Source of the DNA: Metabacillus flavus
Lineage (GTDB): Bacteria > Bacillota > Bacilli > Bacillales > Bacillaceae
Reading direction: 5' to 3'
Length of the DNA: 64,000 nucleotides
Assembly (NCBI RefSeq): GCF_018283675.1
Contig: NZ_JAGVRK010000001.1
Span: 930,001-994,000 of the forward strand
This document shows, one piece after another, positions 43,765 through 51,789 of the stretch (positions are counted from its first letter, which is position 1; every line of letters starts with the position of its first letter). The notes beneath the pieces were generated by a model. The model searched no databases. It was not told where the DNA came from and saw only the letters and a program-made list of their open reading frames with translations. The translations under genes were made by a program, and so were the position numbers.

Positions 43765-44031
43765 ATGAACACCGCATTTGAAAAAATGAACCTATCAGGA
43801 AATAGGGTTGCAGAAGTATTCTTGCACAAAACAGCCAATGGACAATATATTGCAGCCGTACCAGACATACACTGGTCAGCAAAGTTTAACCAAATAGATG
43901 AACTCCAAGATCAATTTGTACATCTGCAATCTTCGTTAAACTTTCATATGTTTGAAGGAAATACTGATGAATTGGCAAAGTCAATCATAGGAATGGTAAA
44001 AAAATTCAATCATAAGCAAGATGCTATTTAA
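43765..44031 (+). CDS. Hypothetical protein, 88 aa
   Basis: Small soluble protein (MNTAFEKMNLSGNRVAEVFL ...) with an alternating beta/alpha pattern and no known motif. The start is one of three in-frame ATGs (43756, 43759, 43765); the last has AGGA at the best spacing. It has its own promoter and terminator. Unrecognised. Confidence 0.6.
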   Translation: MNTAFEKMNLSGNRVAEVFLHKTANGQYIAAVPDIHWSAKFNQIDELQDQFVHLQSSLNFHMFEGNTDELAKSIIGMVKKFNHKQDAI

Positions 44032-44054
44032 CCGGGAATTCCTTCCGGTTTTTT
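44030..44054 (+). terminator. Terminator of the 88-aa gene
   Basis: AACCGG / CCGGTT stem overlapping the stop codon, followed by TTTTA. Confidence 0.65.
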
Positions 44055-44142
44055 ATTTTGCAAAAAAACTGGCATGCTTCATTCTCTGCCAGGTGATAAA
44101 ATTTGTGCATTATAGAAATCGAAATTCGGAGGGATGCGAAGG

Positions 44143-44490
44143 ATGAAAGCGAATTTAGCTGGATTACAGGATCAATTAAAAGAATTGGAAGAGTGCTTGC
44201 TGCAGCCGGAAATACGTACGTCTGCAGAGGAGCTTGACCGGCTTTTGGCGGATGATTTCCTGGAAATCACAAGCTCAGGAAAGACCAAAGATAAGTGTGA
44301 TTGTATGAACGGGCTGGACGTTCCGGAAATGAAGCTTTCACACTTCTCAATCCGGTTACTGAGTGAAGGACTCGTGCAGACCTTTTATACCGTTCACATT
44401 TTGGAGAAGAAAACCCTGCGCAGCTCGATTTGGCGCTATAAAGGACAGAAATGGCAGATGATTTTTCATCAGGGGACTCTTTCAGAATGA
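44143..44490 (+). CDS. DUF4440/SnoaL-like (NTF2-fold) protein
   Basis: 115 aa of the NTF2-like cone fold: LEECLLQPEIRTSAEELDRLLADDFLEITSSG is the typical helix-strand start of DUF4440 proteins, and it ends with strands WRYKGQKWQMIFHQGT. Start 44143 with GGAGGG upstream. Enzymatic or binding role unknown. Independent of the neighbours as far as can be seen. Confidence 0.75.
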   Translation: MKANLAGLQDQLKELEECLLQPEIRTSAEELDRLLADDFLEITSSGKTKDKCDCMNGLDVPEMKLSHFSIRLLSEGLVQTFYTVHILEKKTLRSSIWRYKGQKWQMIFHQGTLSE

Positions 44491-44610
44491 CTTTAGCTTC
44501 CGGCCAGTTTGCCGAGCTGAGAGCAGCTCCCATGCTTTTCTTAAACTTGCATTTTCCGCAGCAGAAAGCGAAAATAATGAAAAGAAATGGAATGTGAGGC
44601 AGGGAAGAGA

Positions 44611-45516
44611 ATGGGACATAATCACGATCATCACCATCACCATGGTTCAAATAATAAAAAAGCATTGCTGTGGGCTTTTTTGCTTATCTCCCTTTTCATG
44701 TTTGTGGAAGTGATCGGAGGCATATTGACGAACAGTTTAGCTCTTCTTTCTGATGCCGGCCATATGCTGAGCGATGCGGCTGCACTGGGATTATCTTTAT
44801 TAGCCGTCCAATTTGGCCAGAAAAAAGCCGATCAGTCTAAAACATATGGCTACAAGCGTTTTGAAATTTTAGCTGCATTTATTAATGGCCTTGCCTTAAT
44901 TGTGATAGCTATTTTGATTGTCTGGGAAGCAGTGAAGCGATTTTCTTCACCTCCGGAAATAGCAGGGTCAGGAATGCTTCTGATCTCCTCTATTGGTCTT
45001 CTTGTAAATATAGCAGCGGCCTTTATATTAATGATGGGAGATAAAGAAGAGAATCTGAACGTGAGGAGTGCATTTCTCCACGTGCTTGGGGATTTACTCG
45101 GATCTGTAGGAGCCATTATTGCTGCTCTCCTTATCATGTTTTTCAATTGGGGAATTGCGGATCCGATTGCGAGTTTGCTTGTAGCTGTTTTAATTGCTGT
45201 TAGCGGCTTTAGGGTTACTAAGGATTCATTCCATGTATTAATGGAGGGAGTTCCCGCGAATATTCCGGTTGAAAAGGTGAAACAGAAGCTGGAGCAGATT
45301 GATGGCGTATGCGGTATACATGATCTTCACGTTTGGGTTATAACGTCTGATTTTCCCGCATTAAGCTGCCACATCGCCATTCAAAAAGAATTCGATGGAC
45401 GAACTGTAATCAAGGCTGCCAATCAGATTCTTCACGATGAGTTTGGCCTGCACCATACGACCATTCAGATTGATGAGGATGGAGAAGACCATTCAGAACA
45501 CGAGCATTGCAATTAG
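44611..45516 (+). CDS. czcD: Cation diffusion facilitator CzcD (Zn2+/Co2+/Cd2+ exporter)
   Basis: 301 aa CDF protein. A His-rich N-terminus (HNHDHHHHHHG-like) is followed by six TM helices with the metal-site motif LLSDAGHMLSDAAAL in TM2 and HVLGDLLGSVGAI in TM5, then a cytoplasmic ferredoxin-like domain (VCGIHDLHVWVITSDFPALS). Start at 44611 with GGGAAGAG. Exports divalent metal from the cytoplasm in exchange for protons or K+. Followed after 12 bases by maa, probably one transcript. Confidence 0.92.
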   Translation: MGHNHDHHHHHGSNNKKALLWAFLLISLFMFVEVIGGILTNSLALLSDAGHMLSDAAALGLSLLAVQFGQKKADQSKTYGYKRFEILAAFINGLALIVIAILIVWEAVKRFSSPPEIAGSGMLLISSIGLLVNIAAAFILMMGDKEENLNVRSAFLHVLGDLLGSVGAIIAALLIMFFNWGIADPIASLLVAVLIAVSGFRVTKDSFHVLMEGVPANIPVEKVKQKLEQIDGVCGIHDLHVWVITSDFPALSCHIAIQKEFDGRTVIKAANQILHDEFGLHHTTIQIDEDGEDHSEHEHCN

Positions 45517-45528
45517 GAGGCAGCATAA

Positions 45529-46089
45529 ATGAAAACAGAAAAAGAAAAGATGATGGCAGGGGAAATGTACATGCCGAATGACGCCCAGCTGTTTGAAGAG
45601 CGGGTGAACGCAAGGAAACTGACGAGACTTCTGAATGAAACGACGGAGCAGGAGGGAGAGGAAAGAGTCCGCATTATAAAAGAACTCTTCGGCTCGGTCG
45701 GTAAAGAAATATGGCTGGAACCATCTTTCCGGTGTGACTATGGGTATAACATCCATGCTGGAGAATCATTTTTTGCTAATTTTGATTGTGTGTTCCTTGA
45801 TGTATGCGAAATCCGGTTTGGCGATAACTGCATGATTGGACCTGGTGTACATATTTATACCGCAACCCACCCGCTTCATCCTGCCGAACGAAACAGCGGC
45901 AAAGAATACGGAAAACCAATCACAATCGGGAATAACGTGTGGATTGGAGGTGCTGCGGTCATCAACCCGGGCATAACAATCGGGGACAATGCCGTCATTG
46001 CCGGAGGTGCGGTCGTTGTAAAGGATGTACCTGCCAACTGTGTCGTCGGGGGGAACCCTGCGAGAGTATTGAAGGTAATAGAAATATAA
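45529..46089 (+). CDS. maa: Maltose O-acetyltransferase (hexapeptide-repeat)
   Basis: 186 aa, same size as Bacillus Maa. N-terminal Mac domain ([22 protein letters not shown]) followed by left-handed beta-helix hexapeptide repeats ([14 protein letters not shown], with the catalytic His in THPLHP; then [28 protein letters not shown]). Transfers acetyl from acetyl-CoA to maltose, glucose or related sugars. AGGAGG ribosome-binding site, 12 bases after czcD. Confidence 0.88.
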   Translation: MKTEKEKMMAGEMYMPNDAQLFEERVNARKLTRLLNETTEQEGEERVRIIKELFGSVGKEIWLEPSFRCDYGYNIHAGESFFANFDCVFLDVCEIRFGDNCMIGPGVHIYTATHPLHPAERNSGKEYGKPITIGNNVWIGGAAVINPGITIGDNAVIAGGAVVVKDVPANCVVGGNPARVLKVIEI

Positions 46090-46090
46090 G

Positions 46091-46118
46091 ACAAGAACCC
46101 CTGCCGGTTCTTGTTTTT
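46091..46118 (+). terminator. Terminator of czcD-maa
   Basis: ACAAGAACC / GGTTCTTGT 9-bp stem, then TTTT. Confidence 0.82.
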
Positions 46119-46165
46119 TAGCTGTTTTGGGCTCTTTTCTAATAGTCTGATTGTGCACGCTATTC

Positions 46166-46277
46166 AGATGTTCTGCTGATCGTGGGAATTTGTCCGTTGC
46201 ATTTAATCTGTACGATGGCGCCCGCTATTTGGCCGTTCCGCTACTTAATTTAGCCGTTCATGCCCTTATTTGTCCGG
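46166..46277. repeat. Degenerate ~20-21-bp tandem repeat between maa and antiporter
   Basis: Units beginning ATTTGTCCGTTG, ATCTGTACGATG, ATTTGGCCGTTC, ATTTAGCCGTTC and ATTTGTCCGG at steps of 18, 21, 21 and 20 bases; consensus ATTTGNCCGTTC. Non-coding, between convergent genes. Confidence 0.7.
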
Positions 46278-46283
46278 TAATTA

Positions 46284-46316
46284 AAAACCGCAGGGATGTC
46301 CATCATCCCTGCGGCT
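46284..46316 (-). terminator. Terminator of the CPA1 antiporter gene
   Basis: CCGCAGGGATG / CATCCCTGCGG 11-bp stem with a 5-nt loop; the minus strand continues TTTTTAATT. Confidence 0.8.
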
Positions 46317-46322
46317 TTACGG

Positions 46323-47783
46323 TTAATCTAAAGGAGCGGTGTCCTTTTCCTCAAATAGCTGCTGTATCGTATCACGGTTTTTCTTCGAAACAAGAATGTA
46401 CAGTGTATCTTTTCCCTGCAGAATGGTATCACCCCGCGGGGTAATGAGTCTTTCCCCGCGAATAACTCCGGTAATCAGAGTATCTGTGGGGAGATCTATG
46501 TTTTTAAGCTCTATTCCTGCATAAGGAGTTTCTGAAGGAATTTCCAATTCGATGAGTTCATTATTCGTTTTACCGATGGAAACAAGCTCAAGAGTATGGC
46601 TTTTTACTTTTGTTTCTCCCTCCGCAAGCTTCAACTTGTTGGCTAGAGGGGAAATCGTTGCTCCCTGCAGCAAGGCAGAAAGCAGGACAACAAAGAAAAC
46701 GACGTTAAATATGAGCGTATCATTTTCAAGGTTGGCCATGAGCGGATAAGTAGCAAGCACGATTGGAACGGCTCCTCTTAAGCCGGCCCATGAAATGAAA
46801 ATCTTCTCTTTAAAAGAAAACTTGCTAAACATCATACTGGTGAAAACTCCGAGCGGCCTTGCAACAAGCATAAGCAGGAATGCGAGCAGAAGACCTTGCC
46901 ATGTAATCGCAATTAGATGTTCCGGGAATACAAGCAATCCAAGCATGATAAACATGAGAATTTGCATCATCCAGGCGAAGCCTTCATTGAAGCGGATGAT
47001 GGTATGCCGATAGGTAAGAGGGGAGTTGCCGATAATAATAGCCGTTACATAAACAGCAAGCAATCCGCTCGCATGCAGCATGGTCGTGATCCCATATGAG
47101 AAGATTGCGAGTCCGAGCGTCAAAACAGGATAAAGCCCTGATGAGTCAAAATCAATTTTGTTAATCAGCCAGACAGCGCATTTACCAATCACAAGCCCCA
47201 TAATTAATCCAAATCCCATTTCCCAGAAAAAAGTCAGGACGAGCATAAAAAAATTTGCATCCGGGTGCTGTATTAGTTCAACAAGCGTCACCGTCAGGAA
47301 CAGGGCCATAGGATCGTTGGAACCTGATTCCGCTTCTAATGTTGAAGTAAGTTTTTTACGTATATTTTTGCTGCCCAGTACAGAAAACACTGCTGCAGCG
47401 TCCGTTGATCCAACAATGGCACCAAATAGAAGTCCTTCAAGCCATGATAAATCAAGAATAAATTTCGCGAAAAGCCCGGCTGCAACCGTTGTTACGAGCA
47501 CCCCTATAGTGGCAAGTGATCCGACGGGAACCAAAACGTTTCTTAAATCCTTCCAGCGGGTCTGAATTCCGCCTTCGAAGATAATGATGATTAATGCTAA
47601 AATACCAAATAGCTGCGTTATTTTCGCGTTGTCAAAATATACATAGCTTCCGAGGCCCATTCCGACAGCAACGAAAAAGACCAGCGCAGGCAGTCCAAGG
47701 CGATTTGAAAATTTAGCGGTGAGGACACCGATAATTAGTAATAAGGCTACAACGAATATGATGCTGTCGATAGAAAAATTCAA
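46323..47783 (-). CDS. Monovalent cation/proton antiporter, CPA1 with TrkA-C (CvrA/NhaP2-like)
   Basis: 486 aa from a TTG start (AAAGGTGA upstream). About 13 TM helices of the NhaP/CvrA type (motifs FFVAVGMGLGS, IVGSTDAAAVFSVL with the ion-site Asp pair, AGLRGAVPIVLA) and a C-terminal RCK_C/TrkA_C domain (about residues 400-475, TLELVSIGKTNNELIELEIP). Predicted K+ or Na+/H+ antiporter. TrkA_C domains can bind c-di-AMP in Bacillus relatives, so regulation by it is conceivable. Confidence 0.85.
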   Translation of the reverse strand: MNFSIDSIIFVVALLLIIGVLTAKFSNRLGLPALVFFVAVGMGLGSYVYFDNAKITQLFGILALIIIIFEGGIQTRWKDLRNVLVPVGSLATIGVLVTTVAAGLFAKFILDLSWLEGLLFGAIVGSTDAAAVFSVLGSKNIRKKLTSTLEAESGSNDPMALFLTVTLVELIQHPDANFFMLVLTFFWEMGFGLIMGLVIGKCAVWLINKIDFDSSGLYPVLTLGLAIFSYGITTMLHASGLLAVYVTAIIIGNSPLTYRHTIIRFNEGFAWMMQILMFIMLGLLVFPEHLIAITWQGLLLAFLLMLVARPLGVFTSMMFSKFSFKEKIFISWAGLRGAVPIVLATYPLMANLENDTLIFNVVFFVVLLSALLQGATISPLANKLKLAEGETKVKSHTLELVSIGKTNNELIELEIPSETPYAGIELKNIDLPTDTLITGVIRGERLITPRGDTILQGKDTLYILVSKKNRDTIQQLFEEKDTAPLD

Positions 47784-48135
47784 ACCAATCGATCACCTTT
47801 CTCTCTTTTATCTAAGTTGTTTTATATCCCCTTTTTCTAAAACAGGCACACAGAACCTGATGATTAAACAAAGCCTAAAGGCTGAAAATTAACATTACGG
47901 TACTTTGGGGAATCAGTCATTTGAAGGTTTTCCGGAAGAAAGTATAAGAATAATTATACACATACTTTGAATGGAACTCCCTTTATCTGCTCAAATTGGA
48001 AAACACCCAAGAAAATTTCTGTGAAAAATGATCTATATTTTGATTTATCCCGTTACCTTTATAGACCATTACAATTCCACTTTAGGTACAAAATATGATA
48101 TTTTTTTCTTAGCCCCTAAAATAAAGGAGATAACT
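47784..48135. other. Intergenic stretch between antiporter and sigma factor genes
   Basis: 352 bases between divergent genes. AT-rich, with scattered TATAAT-like boxes. An ORF start at 48028 extends the sigma factor frame but has no ribosome-binding site. No repeat or known RNA element was seen. Confidence 0.4.
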
Positions 48136-48702
48136 ATGGTCGAAAACAATGATGCCGTACTCTATGAAAGGCTTGCTGCCAAAGACAAGCAAGCTTTTGA
48201 AACGCTGTATGACCGCTATGAAAAACTGTTATTTTCCTTTGCTTTTAAAATCACGAAAGATCGCGGCTTGGCAGAAGAGGTCATGCAGGATGTATTCGTT
48301 AAGCTCTGGAATGGAACACATGCCTTCGACTCTTCCAAAGGAAAGTTCTCCTCATGGCTCCTTACCATTACACGAAATAAGGCGATAGACATGATAAGAA
48401 AGTATGCAAAGCACGAGCATGTTGAGTTGATGGATAAAGATTCCTTAATCAGCGATGAAAAACCTGTCGACAAGGCAGTTGAATGGAAAGAAGACAGAGA
48501 AATGATCCAAAGCGCAGTATCCAAGCTTAACACGGAGCAGCAAAAGGTGATTGACCTCTTTTATTTCAAAGGCTTCAGCCAGCAAAAGATTTCCGAAAAA
48601 TGCGGAGTTCCTCTTGGAACTGTTAAAGGAAGAATAAGGCTCGCACTAAAGCATCTTAGAGAGACATTGGAGAAGGGAGGGAGGTCTGATTATGAAGCCT
48701 GA
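48136..48702 (+). CDS. ECF-type RNA polymerase sigma factor
   Basis: 188 aa. Region 2 at residues 20-90 (YDRYEKLLFSFAFKITKDRGLAEEVMQDVFVKLW) and region 4 at 125-180 (LNTEQQKVIDLFYFKGFSQQKISEKCGVPLGTVKGRIRLAL). Start 48136 behind AAAGGAG; upstream codons from 48028 lack a ribosome-binding site. Overlaps the RskA-type anti-sigma gene by 11 bases. Probably directs a stress regulon and its own operon; the promoter motif was not clearly found. Confidence 0.88.
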   Translation: MVENNDAVLYERLAAKDKQAFETLYDRYEKLLFSFAFKITKDRGLAEEVMQDVFVKLWNGTHAFDSSKGKFSSWLLTITRNKAIDMIRKYAKHEHVELMDKDSLISDEKPVDKAVEWKEDREMIQSAVSKLNTEQQKVIDLFYFKGFSQQKISEKCGVPLGTVKGRIRLALKHLRETLEKGGRSDYEA

Positions 48703-49441
48703 ACAGTGCCATCATTTAATTGATTATTTTAACGGAACGATGACGAACGAAGAATCAGCTGAATTTGAACGGCATCTGCAGGAATGCAGCGAATGTCGCG
48801 AAGAGCTTGCAGAAATTCGTACTTTGACCGAGGACCTTCCTTACCTCTCAGATCCAGCAGAGCCATCGCCAGGACTTAGAAACCGGATTTTGGAAGCAGC
48901 GTATGAAGAAAGCCATCCGGTCGAAGCACCTCCTGAATTAGAAGCATTTAAAAATAAAAAATCACTAAACGAACCTGAAATAAAAAAATCAAAGCGGAGC
49001 CAGACTTTAATAGTAGGAGGCCTGGCAGCGGGGCTCGTTCTCTCACTCGCCGCTAATGTCATTCAGATGTCTGATGACAAAGATGGACAGCTTGTACAAA
49101 GCGAAGTGCTGGAAAGAAAAGTGGCACTTGCCTCTGTTGAAGGAAATGAGACCTCGAGTGCGAACGCCTCTTTCCTCAAGGAAAAGGACGATCAATTCAT
49201 GGTTCTGCAGGCAGACGGACTTCCGGAAATTAAGGATGGAGAATTATATCAGGTATGGCTGATACAAGGGGAAAAGCCTGTTCCCGCCGGATATTTTACA
49301 CCGGATGAGAAAGGAAATGGCGCACTGGTTTACAAAGTGACAGACGAAGATTTGGACTGGGATACTGTAGCGATTACAGTGGAAAATGAGCCGAATTTGT
49401 CTGCTCCTAAAGGCAAAGTCGTATTAGCAGGAAAAATATAA
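48692..49441 (+). CDS. Anti-sigma factor, RskA/zinc-finger family
   Basis: 249 aa. The cytoplasmic N-terminus has a zinc-binding anti-sigma motif H-x3-C-x2-C (HLQECSEC, about residues 27-34). One TM helix lies at about residues 108-128 (LIVGGLAAGLVLSLAANVI), and the extracellular C-terminus is an RskA domain (QVWLIQGEKPVPAGYFTPDE). GGGAGG before the ATG, inside the sigma gene. It should hold the ECF factor at the membrane until a signal from outside releases it. Confidence 0.87.
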   Translation: MKPEQCHHLIDYFNGTMTNEESAEFERHLQECSECREELAEIRTLTEDLPYLSDPAEPSPGLRNRILEAAYEESHPVEAPPELEAFKNKKSLNEPEIKKSKRSQTLIVGGLAAGLVLSLAANVIQMSDDKDGQLVQSEVLERKVALASVEGNETSSANASFLKEKDDQFMVLQADGLPEIKDGELYQVWLIQGEKPVPAGYFTPDEKGNGALVYKVTDEDLDWDTVAITVENEPNLSAPKGKVVLAGKI

Positions 49442-49448
49442 TTTTTTA

Positions 49449-49480
49449 AAACAGAAGGTGTAAGTCCCTTCTGTTTTTTT
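49449..49480 (+). terminator. Terminator of sigma/anti-sigma operon
   Basis: AAACAGAAGG / CCTTCTGTTT stem, then a T run. Confidence 0.8.
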
Positions 49481-49740
49481 ACTGCTTAGATAATATGCTC
49501 ACGGTGGATATGCATAACTTGGTCTATTTTCGTCCAGCACAATATATCCTTATCCCGGGCCCAGCAAAACCTCGTATATTTCAAGGGGCATGCGCTTTTC
49601 TCGTTCAGTGGAAATAAACACGTTTACTATTTACCCAACGTTTTTATGGCCACATAAAAAATGGTTCGTAAAGTACGTTTGACAATTTTGCTGGTCTAAT
49701 TCACCAGCTGCCTCCATACGTAATTTATAGAGGTGATTGG
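49481..49740. other. Intergenic stretch upstream of nucleoside hydrolase
   Basis: 260 bases without a gene. It holds the dyad TAAACACGTTTA (49615-49626), a possible LacI/PurR-type operator half-pair, but no clear consensus match. Confidence 0.3.
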
Positions 49741-50667
49741 ATGAAGGTACTTCTTTTTTGTGACCCTGGGATTGATGATTCACTTGCGATCATCTATGCC
49801 TTGCAGCACCCGCAAATTGAACTTCTTGGAATTGTAACCAGCTACGGAAATGTATCGAAGGAGCAGGCCACATTAAATGCGGCCTATTTGGCAGGTCTTG
49901 CAGGGCGTTCTGATATTCCAGTTATCTCTGGTGCAGAATTTCCTCTTTCTGGGGAAAATACGACCTACTATCCTGAAATTCATGGACCTGATGGACTTGG
50001 CCCCATCCGCCCTCCAGCTTCGATCCAAGGTAATTATCAGGGATTCATGCATTTGTACAAAGTGATTGAAGATCATTTGGATGACGTGGTGATCATCGAT
50101 GTAGGACGCAGCACTTCTCTCGCTGCCGCCTTTAATTTAAATAAGAATCTCATGATGAAAGTGAACAGGATCTATATAATGGGCGGAGCATTTTATGTCC
50201 CTGGAAATGTGACCCCGCTTGCAGAAGCTAATTTCCATGGAGACCCGATTGCAGCGAACGTTGTCCTTAAATATGCAAAAGAAGTGTTCATTTCACCGCT
50301 GAATATAACAAACCATGCCATTGTGACAAGGGAAGTTGCTTCTTATATTTATAATTCGGCCCATTCCGTCTTTAAGGAGCTCATCCCGCCGATTACTGAA
50401 TATTATGCTGCTTACTACCGCAAAATGAATCCGGGTATGAGAGGGGCTCCTGTTCACGATGTACTGCCGTTGTATCAACTGTTGAATCACTCTTTTATTA
50501 TCACAAAAGAACGAAAGGTAACCGTTTTAACCTGTGACGACGGAAGGGGTACGAGTGCAGCTGATTTCAGGAATTCAAGCAAAAACGATGGGAGCCAAAG
50601 ACATATAGGATTGCTGTTTGATTACCGGCACTTCATTTCAGATTTTATTAAAACGATGACGGTTTAA
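49741..50667 (+). CDS. Inosine-uridine-preferring nucleoside hydrolase family protein
   Basis: 308 aa of the IU-nucleoside hydrolase family, which cleaves ribonucleosides to base and ribose with a Ca2+ site. The metal motif is FCDPGIDDSLA: the two later Asp residues are present, but the first Asp of the usual DxDPGxDD is Phe (this may be normal for this subfamily). NFHGDPIAA and VHDVLPLYQ (active-site His) are intact. Ribosome-binding site GAGGTGATTGG. Substrate unknown. Confidence 0.83.
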   Translation: MKVLLFCDPGIDDSLAIIYALQHPQIELLGIVTSYGNVSKEQATLNAAYLAGLAGRSDIPVISGAEFPLSGENTTYYPEIHGPDGLGPIRPPASIQGNYQGFMHLYKVIEDHLDDVVIIDVGRSTSLAAAFNLNKNLMMKVNRIYIMGGAFYVPGNVTPLAEANFHGDPIAANVVLKYAKEVFISPLNITNHAIVTREVASYIYNSAHSVFKELIPPITEYYAAYYRKMNPGMRGAPVHDVLPLYQLLNHSFIITKERKVTVLTCDDGRGTSAADFRNSSKNDGSQRHIGLLFDYRHFISDFIKTMTV

Positions 50668-50708
50668 GATATAATATAAGAAAGAACGAAAGATAGGCTG
50701 GAGGAATT

Positions 50709-51092
50709 ATGAATTATTTTGCCATCGGACTTGCTGGCGCTGCAGGCGCCCTTCTCAGATATGCAACGGGTCTTGCGGGAAGTGCAGCAGGATTTCCCGC
50801 TGGAACGTTTTTCGCCAATATAACCGGATGCTTTCTATTAAGTTTTTTGACCGCTGCTGTATTTAAAATGGACAGGTTCCCTAAAAAGCTGGCAGCACCC
50901 ATTGGGACAGGTCTGATTGGTTCCTATACAACGTTTTCCGCGTTCAGCATTGAAGCCGTGCAGCTTATGGACAAGGGGGATGTGCAGATGGCATTGCTCT
51001 ATATTGGAGCGAGTGCGGTCTTGGGTTTCCTTTTTTCGATCACAGGTATTATTGCAGGCAGTGCCTTCTTAGAAAGGAGGGTGCGGGAATGA
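50709..51092 (+). CDS. crcB: Fluoride exporter CrcB/FluC (subunit 1)
   Basis: 127 aa, four TM helices of the CrcB/Fluc family: GAAGALLRYATG at the N-terminus, NITGCFLLSFLT, and GLIGSYTTFSAFSIE with the conserved TTFS loop. Forms dual-topology or heterodimeric fluoride channels that expel F-. It overlaps the second crcB by 4 bases (ATGA); Bacillus species commonly have such pairs with opposite orientation. No fluoride riboswitch is visible in its short leader. A TATAAT box lies about 40 bases upstream. Confidence 0.9.
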   Translation: MNYFAIGLAGAAGALLRYATGLAGSAAGFPAGTFFANITGCFLLSFLTAAVFKMDRFPKKLAAPIGTGLIGSYTTFSAFSIEAVQLMDKGDVQMALLYIGASAVLGFLFSITGIIAGSAFLERRVRE

Positions 51093-51439
51093 TCGGTTTT
51101 TTATCCATAGCTGGAGGCGGATTCCTTGGAGCGATTTCACGTTACGCTTTGAGCCGGAAATGGAATAGGACCTCACTTCCTTATGGCACCCTGATCGTTA
51201 ATTTGTTAGGTGCCTTTATCCTTGGCATGATAGCAGGAAGCGGGCTTGCCGGACCTTTTTTTCTCTTTGCTGCAACAGGATTTCTTGGAGCGTTTACTAC
51301 GTTTTCAACATTAAACCTTGAATTGGCAAAGCAAGTCATGGAGAGGAAGTATAAAGAATTTTTGATTTATGGAGGCATGACATACATAGGCGGTCTGCTG
51401 CTTGCGTTTGCAGGGTTTTGGATTGGAAATAGTATGTAG
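51089..51439 (+). CDS. crcB: Fluoride exporter CrcB/FluC (subunit 2)
   Basis: 116 aa paralog of the preceding protein: GGGFLGAISRYALS, NLLGAFILGMIAG and GFLGAFTTFSTLNLE (TTFS loop). The GAAAGGAGG ribosome-binding site lies inside the upstream gene and the reading frames overlap, so the two subunits are made together, as expected for a heterodimeric channel. A terminator follows. Confidence 0.9.
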   Translation: MIGFLSIAGGGFLGAISRYALSRKWNRTSLPYGTLIVNLLGAFILGMIAGSGLAGPFFLFAATGFLGAFTTFSTLNLELAKQVMERKYKEFLIYGGMTYIGGLLLAFAGFWIGNSM

Positions 51440-51440
51440 A

Positions 51441-51465
51441 GGACAGTGGAGACTGTCTTTTTTTG
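51441..51465 (+). terminator. Terminator of crcB pair
   Basis: GACAGT / ACTGTC stem with a 4-nt loop, then TTTTTTT. Confidence 0.78.
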
Positions 51466-51513
51466 TTTCTCCCAGTAAAAATATGAGTCAGTCCACCAGC
51501 AAAAATTGAAGAA

Positions 51514-51532
51514 CATTCAAACGACTATTTGA
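51514..51532. promoter_or_regulatory. CadC-type operator 1
   Basis: ATTCAAACGACTATTTGAC: ATTCAAA and TTTGA(A/C) half sites as in ArsR/CadC operators; it overlaps the -35. Confidence 0.7.
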
Positions 51533-51557
51533 CTATAATGATGGCAAGTTTTATACT
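51529..51557 (+). promoter_or_regulatory. Promoter of former cad locus
   Basis: -35 TTGACT, 17-bp spacer, -10 TATACT: near-consensus and still intact although the genes behind it are ruined. Confidence 0.75.
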
Positions 51558-51560
51558 TAT

Positions 51561-51580
51561 ATTCAAATAAACGTTTGAAT
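51561..51580. promoter_or_regulatory. CadC-type operator 2
   Basis: ATTCAAATAAACGTTTGAAT, a 7-bp perfect dyad with a 6-base spacer, very like the known pI258 cadC operator; 3 bases after the -10. Confidence 0.82.
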
Positions 51581-51594
51581 GAGGGGATCCCGAT

Positions 51595-51711
51595 ATGGAA
51601 GAGATGAAGGATGTATGTGCGGACGTTTGCGCAACGGAAGAAAAGGGCTCAAGGATTAAGGGCGCTCTTCAGAAAAAGAATCCGGGAGCGGTTGTCAGAT
51701 GGCGAAGGTGA
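51595..51711 (+). pseudogene. cadC: cadC remnant (5' end of cadmium-responsive ArsR-family repressor)
   Basis: 38 codons starting MEEMKDVCADVCATEEKG, matching the N-terminal metal-sensing arm of CadC (Cys residues 8 and 12) and its DxxxRI(K/Q)GxLQ continuation. The helix-turn-helix and the remainder are gone; at about codon 29 the sequence becomes unrelated and stops. It lies behind an intact CadC-type promoter with two operators. The following DNA is the end of cadA, so an internal deletion removed most of both genes. Confidence 0.75.
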
Positions 51712-51789
51712 TGGGATGCTGTAGCATTTTTTGGCCTGGTCTAACAACAAGAACGTCCCCAGTTTAATCAGCACACCGTTTCTTGCTGC

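Noticed and set aside
49747-49780. Inactive nucleoside hydrolase because the first Asp of DxDPGxDD is missing
   Set aside because: Remaining ligands are intact and the same FxDPGIDD form appears, as far as I recall, in a Bacillus subfamily, so inactivity is not supported.
50668-50708. Fluoride riboswitch before the crcB pair
   Set aside because: The leader is about 40 bases and none of the crcB-motif blocks are present.
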